Of a DNA stretch of 64,000 nucleotides, positions 8,680 through 17,327 are shown one piece after another. Origin of the DNA: Sporosarcina sp. JAI121 (GTDB lineage: Bacteria; Bacillota; Bacilli; Bacillales_A; Planococcaceae); the NCBI RefSeq assembly GCF_013408665.1, contig NZ_JACCCL010000002.1, forward strand, positions 310,001 to 374,000. The letters run 5' to 3'. Made by a program: the position numbers and the translations under genes. The stretch's first letter is position 1; each line of letters starts with the position of its first letter. The notes beneath the pieces are model-generated. The model made no database searches, was not told the DNA's origin, and was given only the letters and a program-made list of their open reading frames with translations.

Positions 8680-9300
8680 TTATGCGTTGCGCATTATGAT
8701 TGTTTCGATTGTGTTGGCAACGTCTTGGCAATAATCCGCGACATCTTCAAGCTGTTCGTAAATATCCTTTAACTGGATTATACGAATAGGATCTTTTTCA
8801 GTAATGAAAAGTTGTTTGACGGAAGTACGAAATACTTCATCACAAATCCGCTCGTACTCTTTAATAAGAACAGCATGATCGTGCATCGCTTCAAGTTTCT
8901 TCCTTGCAAGTAATTTCATCGCTTTAACAATTTCGTCTGCGCTTTTTACAATGTTTTCCATGAACTTCTGCACATACTCGTCAATTTCAGTCAGGGAGAA
9001 CATTTCAAGATGTGCTGAAAAATGTTCAATACCGTCAAGAACATCATCCATTTTTATGGCCAAATTCATAATATCTTCTCGTTCAATGGGTGTCATGAAT
9101 GATTTGTTAAGTTTTGTAATGAGGTCATGGATAAGCGTGTCGCCTTCCGTCTCATAATTTTTGAGCTTTATGCTCACTTCTTTCAAGTCGGCGACTGTGA
9201 CCACTTTAAAGTCATTCGCATAGTGTACCGCTTCTTGCACATTTTCAGAAATCGTTAACAATGCTGTGAAAAAAGGGTCGGGTTTGCGTGAGCTGAACAT
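8680..9300 (-). CDS. DUF47 (PhoU-like) protein, partner of Pit
   Basis: 206 aa, entirely helical, PhoU-related fold; resembles YkaA of B. subtilis. DUF47 proteins are encoded next to PiT transporters and are thought to modulate them. Conserved acidic segments such as EREDIMNLAIKMDDVLDGIEH (read here only as E/D-rich helix around residues 73-93) would bind metal clusters in PhoU-like folds. The ribosome binding site is GGATGGAGGT. Directly upstream of pit with an 11-nt gap. Confidence 0.88.
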   Translation of the reverse strand: MFSSRKPDPFFTALLTISENVQEAVHYANDFKVVTVADLKEVSIKLKNYETEGDTLIHDLITKLNKSFMTPIEREDIMNLAIKMDDVLDGIEHFSAHLEMFSLTEIDEYVQKFMENIVKSADEIVKAMKLLARKKLEAMHDHAVLIKEYERICDEVFRTSVKQLFITEKDPIRIIQLKDIYEQLEDVADYCQDVANTIETIIMRNA

Positions 9301-9401
9301 TGATGTACCTCCATCCCGTCAAGGGGAATAATTTTTTAGTAAATCCATCATAGCAAAAAGAATTCGAGATACATACAAATTTCGACGAAATTCGCGCGGA
9401 A

Positions 9402-9418
9402 TTTACACAAACTTTACA
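9402..9418 (+). promoter_or_regulatory. Possible PhoP box (two tandem hexamers)
   Basis: TTTACA, five bases, TTTACA: the hexamer and 11-bp period match the Bacillus PhoP half-site pattern TT(A/C/T)ACA. It lies between the phosphate-transport pair and yuaF-floT, about 50 bp upstream of the minus-strand TATGAT. Only two half-sites are visible and their orientation is opposite to pit, so this is tentative. Confidence 0.3.
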
Positions 9419-9568
9419 AAGCCTAATTCGGTATAAGAAAAAATGACATTTATCATGCCTGAGAAGCGATTGAATATACTCTACATAGTACCCTCACTTC
9501 ATTAATATCAAAACAACAAAACGGTTTTATTGAAGAAATGAAAAAAGTGAAAAAATTTTTCGGTAAAT

Positions 9569-9594
9569 TGAAACTTACGGGCTAGTCGACCGTA
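9569..9594 (+). promoter_or_regulatory. SigW-type promoter of yuaF-floT
   Basis: TGAAAC, exactly 16 nt, CGTA: the canonical extracytoplasmic-function SigW recognition sequence, 42 nt before the yuaF start. The B. subtilis yuaF-floT operon is a known SigW target, so sequence and context agree. Confidence 0.85.
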
Positions 9595-9635
9595 TATATA
9601 AGTGAGACAGAAAAGGTGGAAGCGGAGGTGCTGAA

Positions 9636-10169
9636 ATGGAACTGTTCGGGATACCGATTGTTCAAGTATATTTAACCGGGCTGATCATCGCCGGTCTTGC
9701 GACGTTATTGTATATCTTTTTTAGTGATATGGCGGAAGGGGTCGGTGATGCCAGTCCGTTCTTGGATCCTGCAGTCATACTCTCATTCATAACATTTGTA
9801 GCGGCTAGCGGTTATATATTGGAATTGGTTACAACATGGGGCAGTGGAATCATTTTGGTAGTTGCACTTGTTACTGCTTTTGTACTCGATCTTCTATTAT
9901 ACTTATTTGTTCTTCTCCCACTCCGGTCAGCGGAAGTGTCGCTCTCTTATACGGACGAATCGCTGATGGGGCGGGTCGGAAAAGTGATTGTGCCTGTTCC
10001 GGTCGACGGTTTCGGTGAAATTGTCATCGAATCGGTGAACGGAATGATTTCAAAAAGAGCGGCTGGATACGAGAACTTGGCAATTGAGTATGGAAAAGAA
10101 GTGTTGATCATCGAAGTGAAGGATGGGACATTCATCGTCAAAGAGTATGAGCCATTCCGCTTCAAATAA
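9636..10169 (+). CDS. yuaF: NfeD-family membrane protein (YuaF-like)
   Basis: 177 aa. Three membrane helices occupy roughly residues 8-31, 44-66 and 70-98; the C-terminal part (about 105-177) is the soluble NfeD OB-fold domain (LMGRVGKVIVPVPVDGFGEIV..). NfeD proteins pair with flotillin/stomatin (SPFH) proteins in membrane microdomains. The ribosome binding site is GCGGAGGTG. It ends 17 nt before floT and both are read from the SigW promoter. Confidence 0.9.
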   Translation: MELFGIPIVQVYLTGLIIAGLATLLYIFFSDMAEGVGDASPFLDPAVILSFITFVAASGYILELVTTWGSGIILVVALVTAFVLDLLLYLFVLLPLRSAEVSLSYTDESLMGRVGKVIVPVPVDGFGEIVIESVNGMISKRAAGYENLAIEYGKEVLIIEVKDGTFIVKEYEPFRFK

Positions 10170-10186
10170 AAAAGGGGGAAACACAA

Positions 10187-11749
10187 ATGGAAATTTGGAT
10201 TGCGCTTGGTGTAGTTGCGTTTGTTTTACTGGCAGTTATTCTCGTCTACGTTACAAAATACCGCACAGTCGGACCGGATGAGGCACTAATCGTGACAGGA
10301 AGTTACCTGGGCACTAAAAATGTACATACAGACGACTCTGGTAACCGTATTAAAATCATCCGCGGCGGCGGGACATTTCTGTTGCCAGTGTTCCAACAGG
10401 CGGCACCGCTAAGCCTATTATCAAGTAAGCTCGAGGTGACGACACCGGAAGTATACACGGAGCAAGGTGTTCCGGTCATGGCCGATGGAACTGCGATTAT
10501 TAAAATCGGCGGCTCAATATCAGAAATAGCAACAGCCGCTGAGCAATTTTTAGGAAAAACAAAAGCTGACCGTGAAAACGAAGCGAAAGAAGTTTTGGAA
10601 GGTCATCTGCGTTCGATTCTTGGGTCGATGACTGTGGAAGAAATTTATAAAAATCGCGACAAATTTTCACAAGAAGTACAGCGTGTTGCGTCACAGGACC
10701 TTGCGAAAATGGGACTCATCATCGTTTCATTTACAATAAAAGATGTACGTGATAAAAACGGCTACCTCGATTCCCTCGGAAAACCGCGTATCGCACAAGT
10801 GAAACGTGATGCAGATATCGCAATGGTTGAAGCAGAGAAGGAAACACGGATTAAAAATGCGGAAGCATCCAAAGAAGCACAAAAAGCGGAGATTGAACGT
10901 GCGACGGAAATTGCGGAAGCAGAAAAAGAAAATCTACTCAAAGTCGCGGATTACCGCCGTGAGCAGGACGTTGCGAAAGCACGTGCCGACCAAGCGTATG
11001 AGTTGCAAACGGCCCGTTCTAAACAGGAAGTTATGGAACAGGAAATGCAAATTCGAATCATTGAACGTCAAAAGCAAATTGAACTTGAAGAGAAAGAGAT
11101 TCTGCGCCGCGAGAAACAATATGATTCCGAAGTGAAGAAAAAAGCCGACGCAGACCGCTATGCAGTCGAACAAAACGCGGAAGCTGAAAAATCAAAACAA
11201 ATTACAGAAGCGGATGCTGAAAAATATCGCATTGAAGCACGAGCGTTTGCCGATGCAGAAAAAGTCCGTCTCGATGGGCAAGCTAAAGCCGATTCCCTGC
11301 GCGCGCAAGGGGAATCCGAAGCAGACATTATCCGTCTGAAAGGTCTCGCGGAAGCGGAAGCGAAACGAAAAATCGCTGAAGCATTCGAACAGTACGGGCA
11401 AGCCGCCATGCTGGATATGATTGTCCATATGATTCCGGAATATGCGAAACAAATTGCAAGCCCGCTTGCAAATATCGATAAGATCACAGTTGTCGATACG
11501 GGGAGTGGTGAAGGCGGCGGTGCCAATAAAGTAACGTCGTACGCAACTAACCTGATGGCGACATTGCAAGAATCGTTGAAAGCATCATCCGGCATCGACG
11601 TTAAGGAAATGCTTGAAAATTATACTGGCAAAGGCAATATCCGCCCGAGTATCGACCAACTGACAAACGAAGTGAAGGCGGCAAACACGAAGCAACCAAT
11701 ACAACAACGGATTGCAGAAAAACAAGCAGCTGCCGACAAAACTGAATAA
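10187..11749 (+). CDS. floT: Flotillin-like protein FloT
   Basis: 520 aa, typical flotillin length. Residues 1-22 anchor the protein in the membrane; an SPFH/PHB domain follows (about 25-200), then a long Glu/Ala/Lys-rich coiled coil (about 200-400, with repeated EAEK and AEADA-like segments) and a C-terminal tail. Flotillins scaffold functional membrane microdomains and affect fluidity, signalling and cell-wall enzyme positioning. Ribosome binding site AAAGGGGGAAA. The third gene seen in B. subtilis (yuaI) is absent; a terminator follows directly. Confidence 0.93.
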   Translation: MEIWIALGVVAFVLLAVILVYVTKYRTVGPDEALIVTGSYLGTKNVHTDDSGNRIKIIRGGGTFLLPVFQQAAPLSLLSSKLEVTTPEVYTEQGVPVMADGTAIIKIGGSISEIATAAEQFLGKTKADRENEAKEVLEGHLRSILGSMTVEEIYKNRDKFSQEVQRVASQDLAKMGLIIVSFTIKDVRDKNGYLDSLGKPRIAQVKRDADIAMVEAEKETRIKNAEASKEAQKAEIERATEIAEAEKENLLKVADYRREQDVAKARADQAYELQTARSKQEVMEQEMQIRIIERQKQIELEEKEILRREKQYDSEVKKKADADRYAVEQNAEAEKSKQITEADAEKYRIEARAFADAEKVRLDGQAKADSLRAQGESEADIIRLKGLAEAEAKRKIAEAFEQYGQAAMLDMIVHMIPEYAKQIASPLANIDKITVVDTGSGEGGGANKVTSYATNLMATLQESLKASSGIDVKEMLENYTGKGNIRPSIDQLTNEVKAANTKQPIQQRIAEKQAAADKTE

Positions 11750-11760
11750 ATTCTTAGTAG

Positions 11761-11796
11761 AGAGTCCAAATGCAAATATGCGATTTGGACTCTTTT
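11761..11796 (+). terminator. Terminator of yuaF-floT
   Basis: AGAGTCCAAAT pairs with ATTTGGACTCT across an 11-nt loop, followed by TTTT, 11 nt after the floT stop. Confidence 0.85.
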
Positions 11797-12224
11797 CTAT
11801 GGTGAAAGGCTTTTTTCACACACAGTCGATGGTGACCGAGCAAATTCGCCGCCCGACCGCCCAAACCCGGTTCGACCGATCATAATAGCTTTCCAACCGA
11901 CCATAACCCCGGTTCGACCGACCATAATAGCTTTCCAACCGACCGTAACCCCGGTTTGACCGATCATAATAGCTTTCCAACCGACCATAACCCCGGTTCG
12001 ACCGATCATAATAGCTTTCCAACTGACCGTAACCCCGGTTCGACCGACCATAACCCCGGTTCGACCGATCATAATAGCCGCCCAACCGACCGTAACCCCC
12101 GTCCAACCGATCATATACCTCGCGTTGCCCCTGCCATCTTAAGAAATTCTTCATATCTATCCTCACAAACCCTTAAGAATCTACCCTTACAATGATAGAA
12201 GTAAAGAAATTTGGAGGCGATCGC
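11797..12224. other. Intergenic region dominated by a 21-bp tandem array
   Basis: 428 bp between the floT terminator and the ABC ATPase gene. Apart from the tandem array listed separately it holds only a TACAAT (12188) that could serve as -10 for the ABC operon; I see no convincing -35 for it. Confidence 0.6.
11871..12122. repeat. Minisatellite: twelve 21-bp units, alternating in a 42-bp higher-order pattern
   Basis: Twelve consecutive units of exactly 21 bp. Type a reads TTCGACCGATCATAATAGC plus TT; type b reads TCCAACCGACCATAACCCC plus GG. They alternate a-b four times, then b-like units follow, giving a 42-bp superperiod; a weaker unit precedes at 11850. Because 21 is a multiple of three, several frames stay open: on the minus strand a 112-codon frame (12154 to 11816) starting MKNFLRW with a GAGGA site encodes heptads YGRLESY / YDRSNRG; on the plus strand heptads TDHNSFP / TDHNPGS appear. 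A protein product is possible but unproven; low-complexity reading frames arise automatically from such arrays. Confidence 0.9.
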
Positions 12225-12923
12225 ATGATTAGTATAAGAAATTTAAATCATTCATTCAAAGTTGGTAAGAAAGGAAAAGAGAGGCAGGTACCCGTCCTAA
12301 AAGGGCTGACATTTGACATAGCGGACGGTGAAATCGTCTCGATTGTCGGAAAAAGTGGTTCAGGCAAATCGACGCTTCTTCATATAATGGCAGGATTTCT
12401 GACTCCGGAAAGCGGAGAAATCCATGTGCAGGGCGTTCAAACGTCTTCATTTAGCGAAGTTGAAAGTGCGAAGTTCCGACTGGATCATTTCGGTTTCGTC
12501 TTTCAAAACTTTCAGCTTATGCCTGGATTGACGGCATTTGAAAATGTTGAACTGCCACTGACATTGAAAGGCATCAGCAAAAGTGAGCGGCAGGAGAAAG
12601 TGAATGACCTGATGCAGAGCGTTGGATTGACTGATGTGCAAGATCATTATCCAAATGAATTATCCGGTGGTCAGCAGCAGCGCGTCAGTATCGCGCGTGC
12701 GCTTGTCACTGATCCGCCAATTATTTTTGCCGATGAACCGACAGGCAGTCTCGATTCGGAAACAGAGGCAGACGTTCTTTTGCTCATTCAATCGCTTAAT
12801 AAAACACGGGGCATCACATTCGTCATCATCACACACGACGATGAAGTGGCTCAAACGGCGAACCGCGTATATAGAATGCACGACGGTGTATTAACGGAAG
12901 GCGGTGTGCAGCATGCAATTTAA
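12225..12923 (+). CDS. ABC transporter ATP-binding protein (MacB/LolD type)
   Basis: 232 aa. Walker [10 protein letters not shown] at 42-50, Q-loop FVFQNF, signature LSGGQQQR, Walker B IIFADEP and the H-loop ITHDD are all present. This is the subfamily that pairs with FtsX-like permeases to power mechanotransmission, lipoprotein, peptide or antibiotic-resistance transporters. Start at MISIRN follows TTTGGAGGCGATCGC; an in-frame ATG 33 nt earlier has no such site. Its stop overlaps the permease gene by 11 nt. No two-component system lies next to it, unlike Bce-type modules. Confidence 0.9.
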   Translation: MISIRNLNHSFKVGKKGKERQVPVLKGLTFDIADGEIVSIVGKSGSGKSTLLHIMAGFLTPESGEIHVQGVQTSSFSEVESAKFRLDHFGFVFQNFQLMPGLTAFENVELPLTLKGISKSERQEKVNDLMQSVGLTDVQDHYPNELSGGQQQRVSIARALVTDPPIIFADEPTGSLDSETEADVLLLIQSLNKTRGITFVIITHDDEVAQTANRVYRMHDGVLTEGGVQHAI

Positions 12924-14199
12924 AGACCAAATCAGTTTTGTACAGCAACATATAAAGAAAAACAAAATGCGCGTCTTTATGACCGTGCTTGCAGCAACGA
13001 TGGGAACGGCATTTCTAATTGTCCTTGCATCCGTCGGATTCGGAATCCATGAAACAGTCCGCGAAGAAGTATTGTCGAATCGCTTAGTGACGGAAATTCA
13101 AGTCTACACAAATGAAATGGATGAAGAAAAGGCTGAAGAGCTAAAGAAACGTGATCATGTGAAAGCCGTCATATTCCGTCAGCATTTAGGGACGATGCAG
13201 CAGTCTTCCGTAGGTGAATTTACAGGTGATCATGAACTCATTGTGACGGATTTCGTAGAGGAAGGAAAAGTGAATTTTGAGCTTCAGGAAGGCCGTTTGC
13301 CGCAAAAGTCGAATGAGGTCGTTGTTGGAAGCCACTTTGCGGATAATTTGATTGATCAGCAAGATGTGGGTGAAGACGGTGAATTCACTACGTATAAAGG
13401 GAAATTGATTGGTGAGCAATTCATATACAAAATAGGTGATGACAAAGGGGATTTGATTGAGGACGAAATACCGCTTACAATCGTCGGCGTCGGAAAGAAA
13501 CCTGCAAAGGATTGGGATCAAGATCGGAAAGTGTACGCTGATGCATCCATTATCCCGGAACTTGAAAAAATCTATTTTTCACATGTAGACAAGATAGACG
13601 AGGAGCATCCAGATGCACAGCAATTATTTTACGGCAATGTTAACGTCTATGCGGACAAGTTGGAGAACGTCAAGGCAGTATCCGCCGCATTGAAAGACGA
13701 TGGGTACAGCGTCTATTCCATATCGGAAGAATTGGAGCAGCTCGACGTATTTTTCCTGGCTTTGAAAGCGGGACTCGTGTTCGTCGGGACAATTGCGATC
13801 TTAATTGCATCCATCGGCATTTTCAACACGATGACGATGGCCGTGACAGAACGGACCCGTGAAATTGGTGTTATGAAAGCAATCGGGGCAGATCCGAAAT
13901 TAATCCAACGATTGTTCTTGATGGAAAGTGCGTGGATTGGCATACTTGGGACGGTACTAGCTGTCGTCATTTCATATGGAGTGAGCATTGTGTCGAATTA
14001 TGTATTACCGATAATCGTTACAGCGGCGCTCGGTGAAGAAGACTTGGGTGGCATGAACGTCACGTTCTCAATCATTCCATGGCAACTTGTCGTCATCGCT
14101 TCCACAATCAGTATTGGAGTTGCTATGATTTCAGGATGGCGTCCGGCACGTAAAGCAACAAAAATCGATGTCATTAATGCGTTGAGACAGGAACTGTAA
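12913..14199 (+). CDS. FtsX-like ABC transporter permease
   Basis: 428 aa with the MacB layout: one N-terminal helix (about residues 19-40), a large extracytoplasmic domain (about 45-275) rich in Asp/Glu/Lys, then three C-terminal helices (near 278-302, 335-360, 390-412). The FtsX motif TERTREIGVMKAIGA lies just after TM2. I start it at ATG 12913, preceded by GAAGGCGG inside the ATPase gene; a GTG three codons earlier is also possible. Substrate unknown; partner of the preceding ATPase. Confidence 0.88.
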   Translation: MQFKDQISFVQQHIKKNKMRVFMTVLAATMGTAFLIVLASVGFGIHETVREEVLSNRLVTEIQVYTNEMDEEKAEELKKRDHVKAVIFRQHLGTMQQSSVGEFTGDHELIVTDFVEEGKVNFELQEGRLPQKSNEVVVGSHFADNLIDQQDVGEDGEFTTYKGKLIGEQFIYKIGDDKGDLIEDEIPLTIVGVGKKPAKDWDQDRKVYADASIIPELEKIYFSHVDKIDEEHPDAQQLFYGNVNVYADKLENVKAVSAALKDDGYSVYSISEELEQLDVFFLALKAGLVFVGTIAILIASIGIFNTMTMAVTERTREIGVMKAIGADPKLIQRLFLMESAWIGILGTVLAVVISYGVSIVSNYVLPIIVTAALGEEDLGGMNVTFSIIPWQLVVIASTISIGVAMISGWRPARKATKIDVINALRQEL

Positions 14200-14210
14200 A
14201 TGAAGGTTGA

Positions 14211-14240
14211 GAAAAGGTCCGGGAAACCGGGCTTTTCCAT
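14211..14240 (+). terminator. Probable terminator of the ABC operon
   Basis: AAAGGTCCGG and CCGGGCTTTT form a 10-bp stem with two wobble pairs around a GAAA tetraloop. The T tract is part of the stem, so strength is uncertain. Confidence 0.5.
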
Positions 14241-14372
14241 TTCTTCGGTTGAAATGAGTTGCCGGAAAACTTGAATGCCAGGCAAAAAGCATTCATCCAA
14301 GTCTGGGCGGATGAAATAAAGGTGCCAATCATGAGATAATAGAAATATCTATAAACGAAAGAGGGATGGATG

Positions 14373-15755
14373 ATGAATTATCGTATTGAACATGACACAT
14401 TCGGTGAAATTAAAGTACCGGCGGACAAGCTATGGGGGGCGCAAACGCAGCGCAGTAAACAAAACTTTAAAATCGGCGGGGAAAGAATGCCGATTGGTGT
14501 CGTCTATGCATTTGCACATTTAAAAAAGTCGGCAGCCATCGCAAGCCATGCACATGGTGCTATTTCAGAAGCGAAAATGAAGGCGATTTCTGCCGCGGCG
14601 GATGAAGTGATATCCGGAAAATTGGACGACCATTTCCCGCTTGTCGTTTGGCAAACAGGTAGCGGTACACAGTCGAATATGAACATGAATGAAGTGCTTG
14701 CGCATCGAGGCAATCAATTTCTTGAAGAGTGGGGCGAGGAAGAACGCCTTCATCCGAACGACGATGTGAACAAATCACAAAGTTCGAATGACACATTCCC
14801 GACCGCGTTGCATGTTGCAGGTGTCATTGCTGTGCAACAGCAACTCGTACCGGCAATTAACGTATTAAAAGAAACACTTGGCAAGAAATCAGAGGAATTC
14901 ATGGATATCATTAAAATTGGTCGCACGCATTTACAAGACGCGACGCCTTTAACGCTGGGCCAAGAAATTAGCGGATGGCACCGCATGTTGGAGAAAACGG
15001 AAAAAATGATTACAGACAGTGTCGAGTCAATGAAAGAACTTGCAATCGGCGGAACGGCTGTTGGAACAGGCCTCAACGCACCTGCTGGATTCGGTGACCG
15101 TGTGGCCGCTGAAATTAGCTCAGCGGTTGGAATTGAGTTCACATCTGCCAAAAATAAATTCCATTCATTGACGAGCTATGATGAAGTCGTCTACGTCCAT
15201 GGCGCCATCAAAGCGCTTGCGGCAGATCTTATGAAAATTGCCAACGACGTGCGCTGGTTGGCGAGCGGACCGCGTTCAGGAATCGGAGAAATAACGATTC
15301 CTGAAAATGAACCCGGCAGTTCCATCATGCCAGGAAAAGTGAACCCGACGCAAAGTGAAGCATTGACGATGGTCGTTGCACAAGTTATGGGGAACGATGC
15401 AACAATCGGCTTTGCGGCAAGCCAAGGGAACTTTGAATTGAACGTTTTTAAACCGGTTATCATCTTCAACTTCCTTCAATCCGTGACATTGTTGAGTGAT
15501 GCGATGATCAGTTTCAACAATAATTGTGCAGTTGGAATTGAACCGAATCGTGAAGAGATTGATCGTAAAGTTCAAAACTCACTTATGCTCGTAACGGCAC
15601 TTAATCCTTATATCGGTTACGAAAATGCAGCGAAAATCGCGAAAACTGCACATGCAGAAGGAACAACGCTAAAAGAGGCGGCGCTCAAGTCAGGCTTGCT
15701 GACAGAAGAACAATTTGATGAGTACGTCGACCCGTCGAAAATGATCGGGAAATAA
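14373..15755 (+). CDS. fumC: Class II fumarate hydratase
   Basis: 460 aa. Converts fumarate to L-malate in the TCA cycle; cytosolic homotetramer. The superfamily S-loop signature [11 protein letters not shown] is near residue 315, with [10 protein letters not shown] (about 95) and the conserved GRTHLQDA (about 185). The N-terminus [20 protein letters not shown] matches B. subtilis CitG style. Two adjacent ATGs exist (14370 and 14373); AGAGGGA is better spaced for 14373. Monocistronic. Confidence 0.95.
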   Translation: MNYRIEHDTFGEIKVPADKLWGAQTQRSKQNFKIGGERMPIGVVYAFAHLKKSAAIASHAHGAISEAKMKAISAAADEVISGKLDDHFPLVVWQTGSGTQSNMNMNEVLAHRGNQFLEEWGEEERLHPNDDVNKSQSSNDTFPTALHVAGVIAVQQQLVPAINVLKETLGKKSEEFMDIIKIGRTHLQDATPLTLGQEISGWHRMLEKTEKMITDSVESMKELAIGGTAVGTGLNAPAGFGDRVAAEISSAVGIEFTSAKNKFHSLTSYDEVVYVHGAIKALAADLMKIANDVRWLASGPRSGIGEITIPENEPGSSIMPGKVNPTQSEALTMVVAQVMGNDATIGFAASQGNFELNVFKPVIIFNFLQSVTLLSDAMISFNNNCAVGIEPNREEIDRKVQNSLMLVTALNPYIGYENAAKIAKTAHAEGTTLKEAALKSGLLTEEQFDEYVDPSKMIGK

Positions 15756-15851
15756 CCCACTTTTTTAATTGTCCACAAAGCTGTAACCCATAAAAGAAAC
15801 GGTTTCCGTTATGATGAAAGGACAACTAAGAGCCTTAGGAGATGGTAATAA

Positions 15852-16352
15852 GTGAGAAATAAATTGACATTCATTCTGCTTACAGCGATTCTTGTCCTTT
15901 CAGCATGCGGAGAGAAAGCGCAGACAAGTGAAAAAGAACACGGCATGGCACATGGAGAACAGAACCATGCGCCGAACGGTGACTTGCAGGAAGTAACGGC
16001 TTCTGCCGCTGTATTACCGTCGTTTCTGGATGGCAAATCGGAAGACATGCGTCTTGTCTATCAAATGGCAGGTACTGCAACGGACGTTATTAAGTGGATG
16101 CCCTGTTATTGCGGTTGCGGCGAAAGCGCGGGTCATGGCAGCAACTTGAATTGCTTCATCGACGAAATCCGTGAAGACGGCTCTGTCGTCTGGGATGACC
16201 ACGGCACACGCTGCCAAGTCTGCCTTGACATCGCCGTGCAATCCGTAATGATGAAGCAGGAAGGGAAATCGCTGAAAGAAATCCGTGAATTCGTTGATGA
16301 AACTTACAAAGAAGGCTACGCGGAACCGACAGATACGCCAATGCCGGCATAA
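15852..16352 (+). CDS. PCYCGC-motif lipoprotein
   Basis: 166 aa. A lipoprotein signal peptide ends in LSAC (lipid-anchored Cys at residue 19). A Met/His-rich linker (HGMAHGEQNH) follows, then a conserved domain with the name-giving motif PCYCGC near residue 84, a second Cys at NCF and a CQVC pair near 121. The Cys and His content suggests binding of a metal or a redox role at the outer face of the membrane; the family has no established function. The GTG start follows AGGAG. Monocistronic; a terminator follows. Confidence 0.85.
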   Translation: MRNKLTFILLTAILVLSACGEKAQTSEKEHGMAHGEQNHAPNGDLQEVTASAAVLPSFLDGKSEDMRLVYQMAGTATDVIKWMPCYCGCGESAGHGSNLNCFIDEIREDGSVVWDDHGTRCQVCLDIAVQSVMMKQEGKSLKEIREFVDETYKEGYAEPTDTPMPA

Positions 16353-16361
16353 TAAAACCCC

Positions 16362-16394
16362 AAAAAGCAGACACGCGAATGTGTCTGCTTTTTT
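16362..16394 (+). terminator. Terminator of the PCYCGC lipoprotein gene
   Basis: AAAAAGCAGACAC pairs with GTGTCTGCTTTTTT around a 6-nt loop. Confidence 0.85.
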
Positions 16395-16406
16395 ATTTTA
16401 TGGGGA

Positions 16407-16490
16407 GTGTCTAACCCATCTCCCAAAGTGTCCAACCAACCGGTTAAAGTGTTCAACGGATCCCCCGAAGTCTACAACAAAAAATCCCGT
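16407..16490. repeat. Degenerate 21-bp tandem array, four units
   Basis: Four consecutive 21-bp segments beginning GTGTCTAACCC, GTGTCCAACCAACC, GTGTTCAACGGATCC and GTCTACAAC; consensus GTGTYCAACNNNYCCCC. The period is identical to the larger array at 11871-12122 and the second unit shares the TCCAACCNACC core. It lies between convergent genes, just downstream of a terminator. Confidence 0.6.
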
Positions 16491-16523
16491 ACATAGAACA
16501 CCACATATACGGAATAACACAAA

Positions 16524-17327
16524 CTACTTTATATGCAGATTACTCACAAGATAATCGGCAATCACCTCAGTTGGAATCTCAAAGGTCACGACACCCATAT
16601 AACCGGGTGCAATGTCATACTCATCGAATGACAGGACCAGTTTATGATCCGCTGTGATGTAAAAGTTCTGCTCTGGATCAATGGATTGGAAAGCGGAATC
16701 CGGAAACTCATCATTCAGGAAAAATACCTTTCCAGCGTCTTGTTCTATCTGGCGTTCCATTTCGCCAAGTAAATACGTGTTGATCGCTTCGATATATTGT
16801 TCATTTTTGAAAAGCGCAGGCAACGATAAAAGCAAGCCATTCACTTTGTCGATCGTATCGTAACGGATTAATTCATAGCCGGAATTGAGACTGAAATTTC
16901 CCCCGCCTGCTGCCCGAAGTTTAGCCATCTCTTTTTCGAACTCTGTAAATTTCGCCTGTGATTCTGCGATGTATTTATCATTCAATGTAGTCTGAAGCCC
17001 TTTATCCGCCAATCCTTCAATAGCTGGTGAAGCAACATTCGCTTGGAAGTATTCACCATCGACATTCAACTGTTGCACGGTGAATACTTCAATGATGGGA
17101 CCCAATACGGGTACATTCGCCATCGCTTGTGCAAGTGAAGGGCTTAGATTGATGCTACCAACAAACAAAACAGCGGCAGCGGCAACACCAATCGACCATT
17201 GTTTCAACAAGGGACGTTTATTACGCTCAGTTTTTGCTTGGCGGATTGTTGATTTTACAACATCCTCTAACCCTGATGGGATTTCAATTTTATGATGGTC
17301 TTCTTTTAACTTACTTAGTCTTTTCAT
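16524..17327 (-). CDS. rsiV: Anti-sigma-V factor RsiV (lysozyme-sensing)
   Basis: 267 aa. The cytoplasmic N-terminus (1-42) holds the sigma factor, one membrane helix follows (about 45-62), and the extracytoplasmic part carries the DUF4163/DUF3298 domains that bind lysozyme in B. subtilis RsiV. Tell-tale segments are PSLAQAMANVPVLGPI after the helix (SLAQA is a credible signal-peptidase site, the site-1 cleavage mechanism known for RsiV) and FYITADHKLVLSFDEYDIAPGY near the C-terminus (shown in pieces: ITADHKLVLSF, DEYDIAPGYMG). Its ATG overlaps the sigV stop (ATGA). Confidence 0.92.
   Translation of the reverse strand: MKRLSKLKEDHHKIEIPSGLEDVVKSTIRQAKTERNKRPLLKQWSIGVAAAAVLFVGSINLSPSLAQAMANVPVLGPIIEVFTVQQLNVDGEYFQANVASPAIEGLADKGLQTTLNDKYIAESQAKFTEFEKEMAKLRAAGGGNFSLNSGYELIRYDTIDKVNGLLLSLPALFKNEQYIEAINTYLLGEMERQIEQDAGKVFFLNDEFPDSAFQSIDPEQNFYITADHKLVLSFDEYDIAPGYMGVVTFEIPTEVIADYLVSNLHIK

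Larger units (their letters stand above)
9301..9635. other. Intergenic region between the DUF47-pit and yuaF-floT operons
   Basis: 335 bp without a gene. It holds a minus-strand -10 candidate (TATGAT, 9347-9352) for DUF47-pit, a pair of PhoP-box-like hexamers, and a SigW promoter for yuaF-floT (both listed separately). Confidence 0.6.

Noticed and set aside
10806..11595. Long alternative frames on both strands within floT
   Set aside because: Shadows of the biased Glu/Ala/Lys coiled-coil codons; no ribosome sites.
11816..12166. Treating the repeat-encoded minus-strand frame as a gene
   Set aside because: A 21-bp period keeps several frames open by itself; without conservation or expression data it is described under the repeat only.
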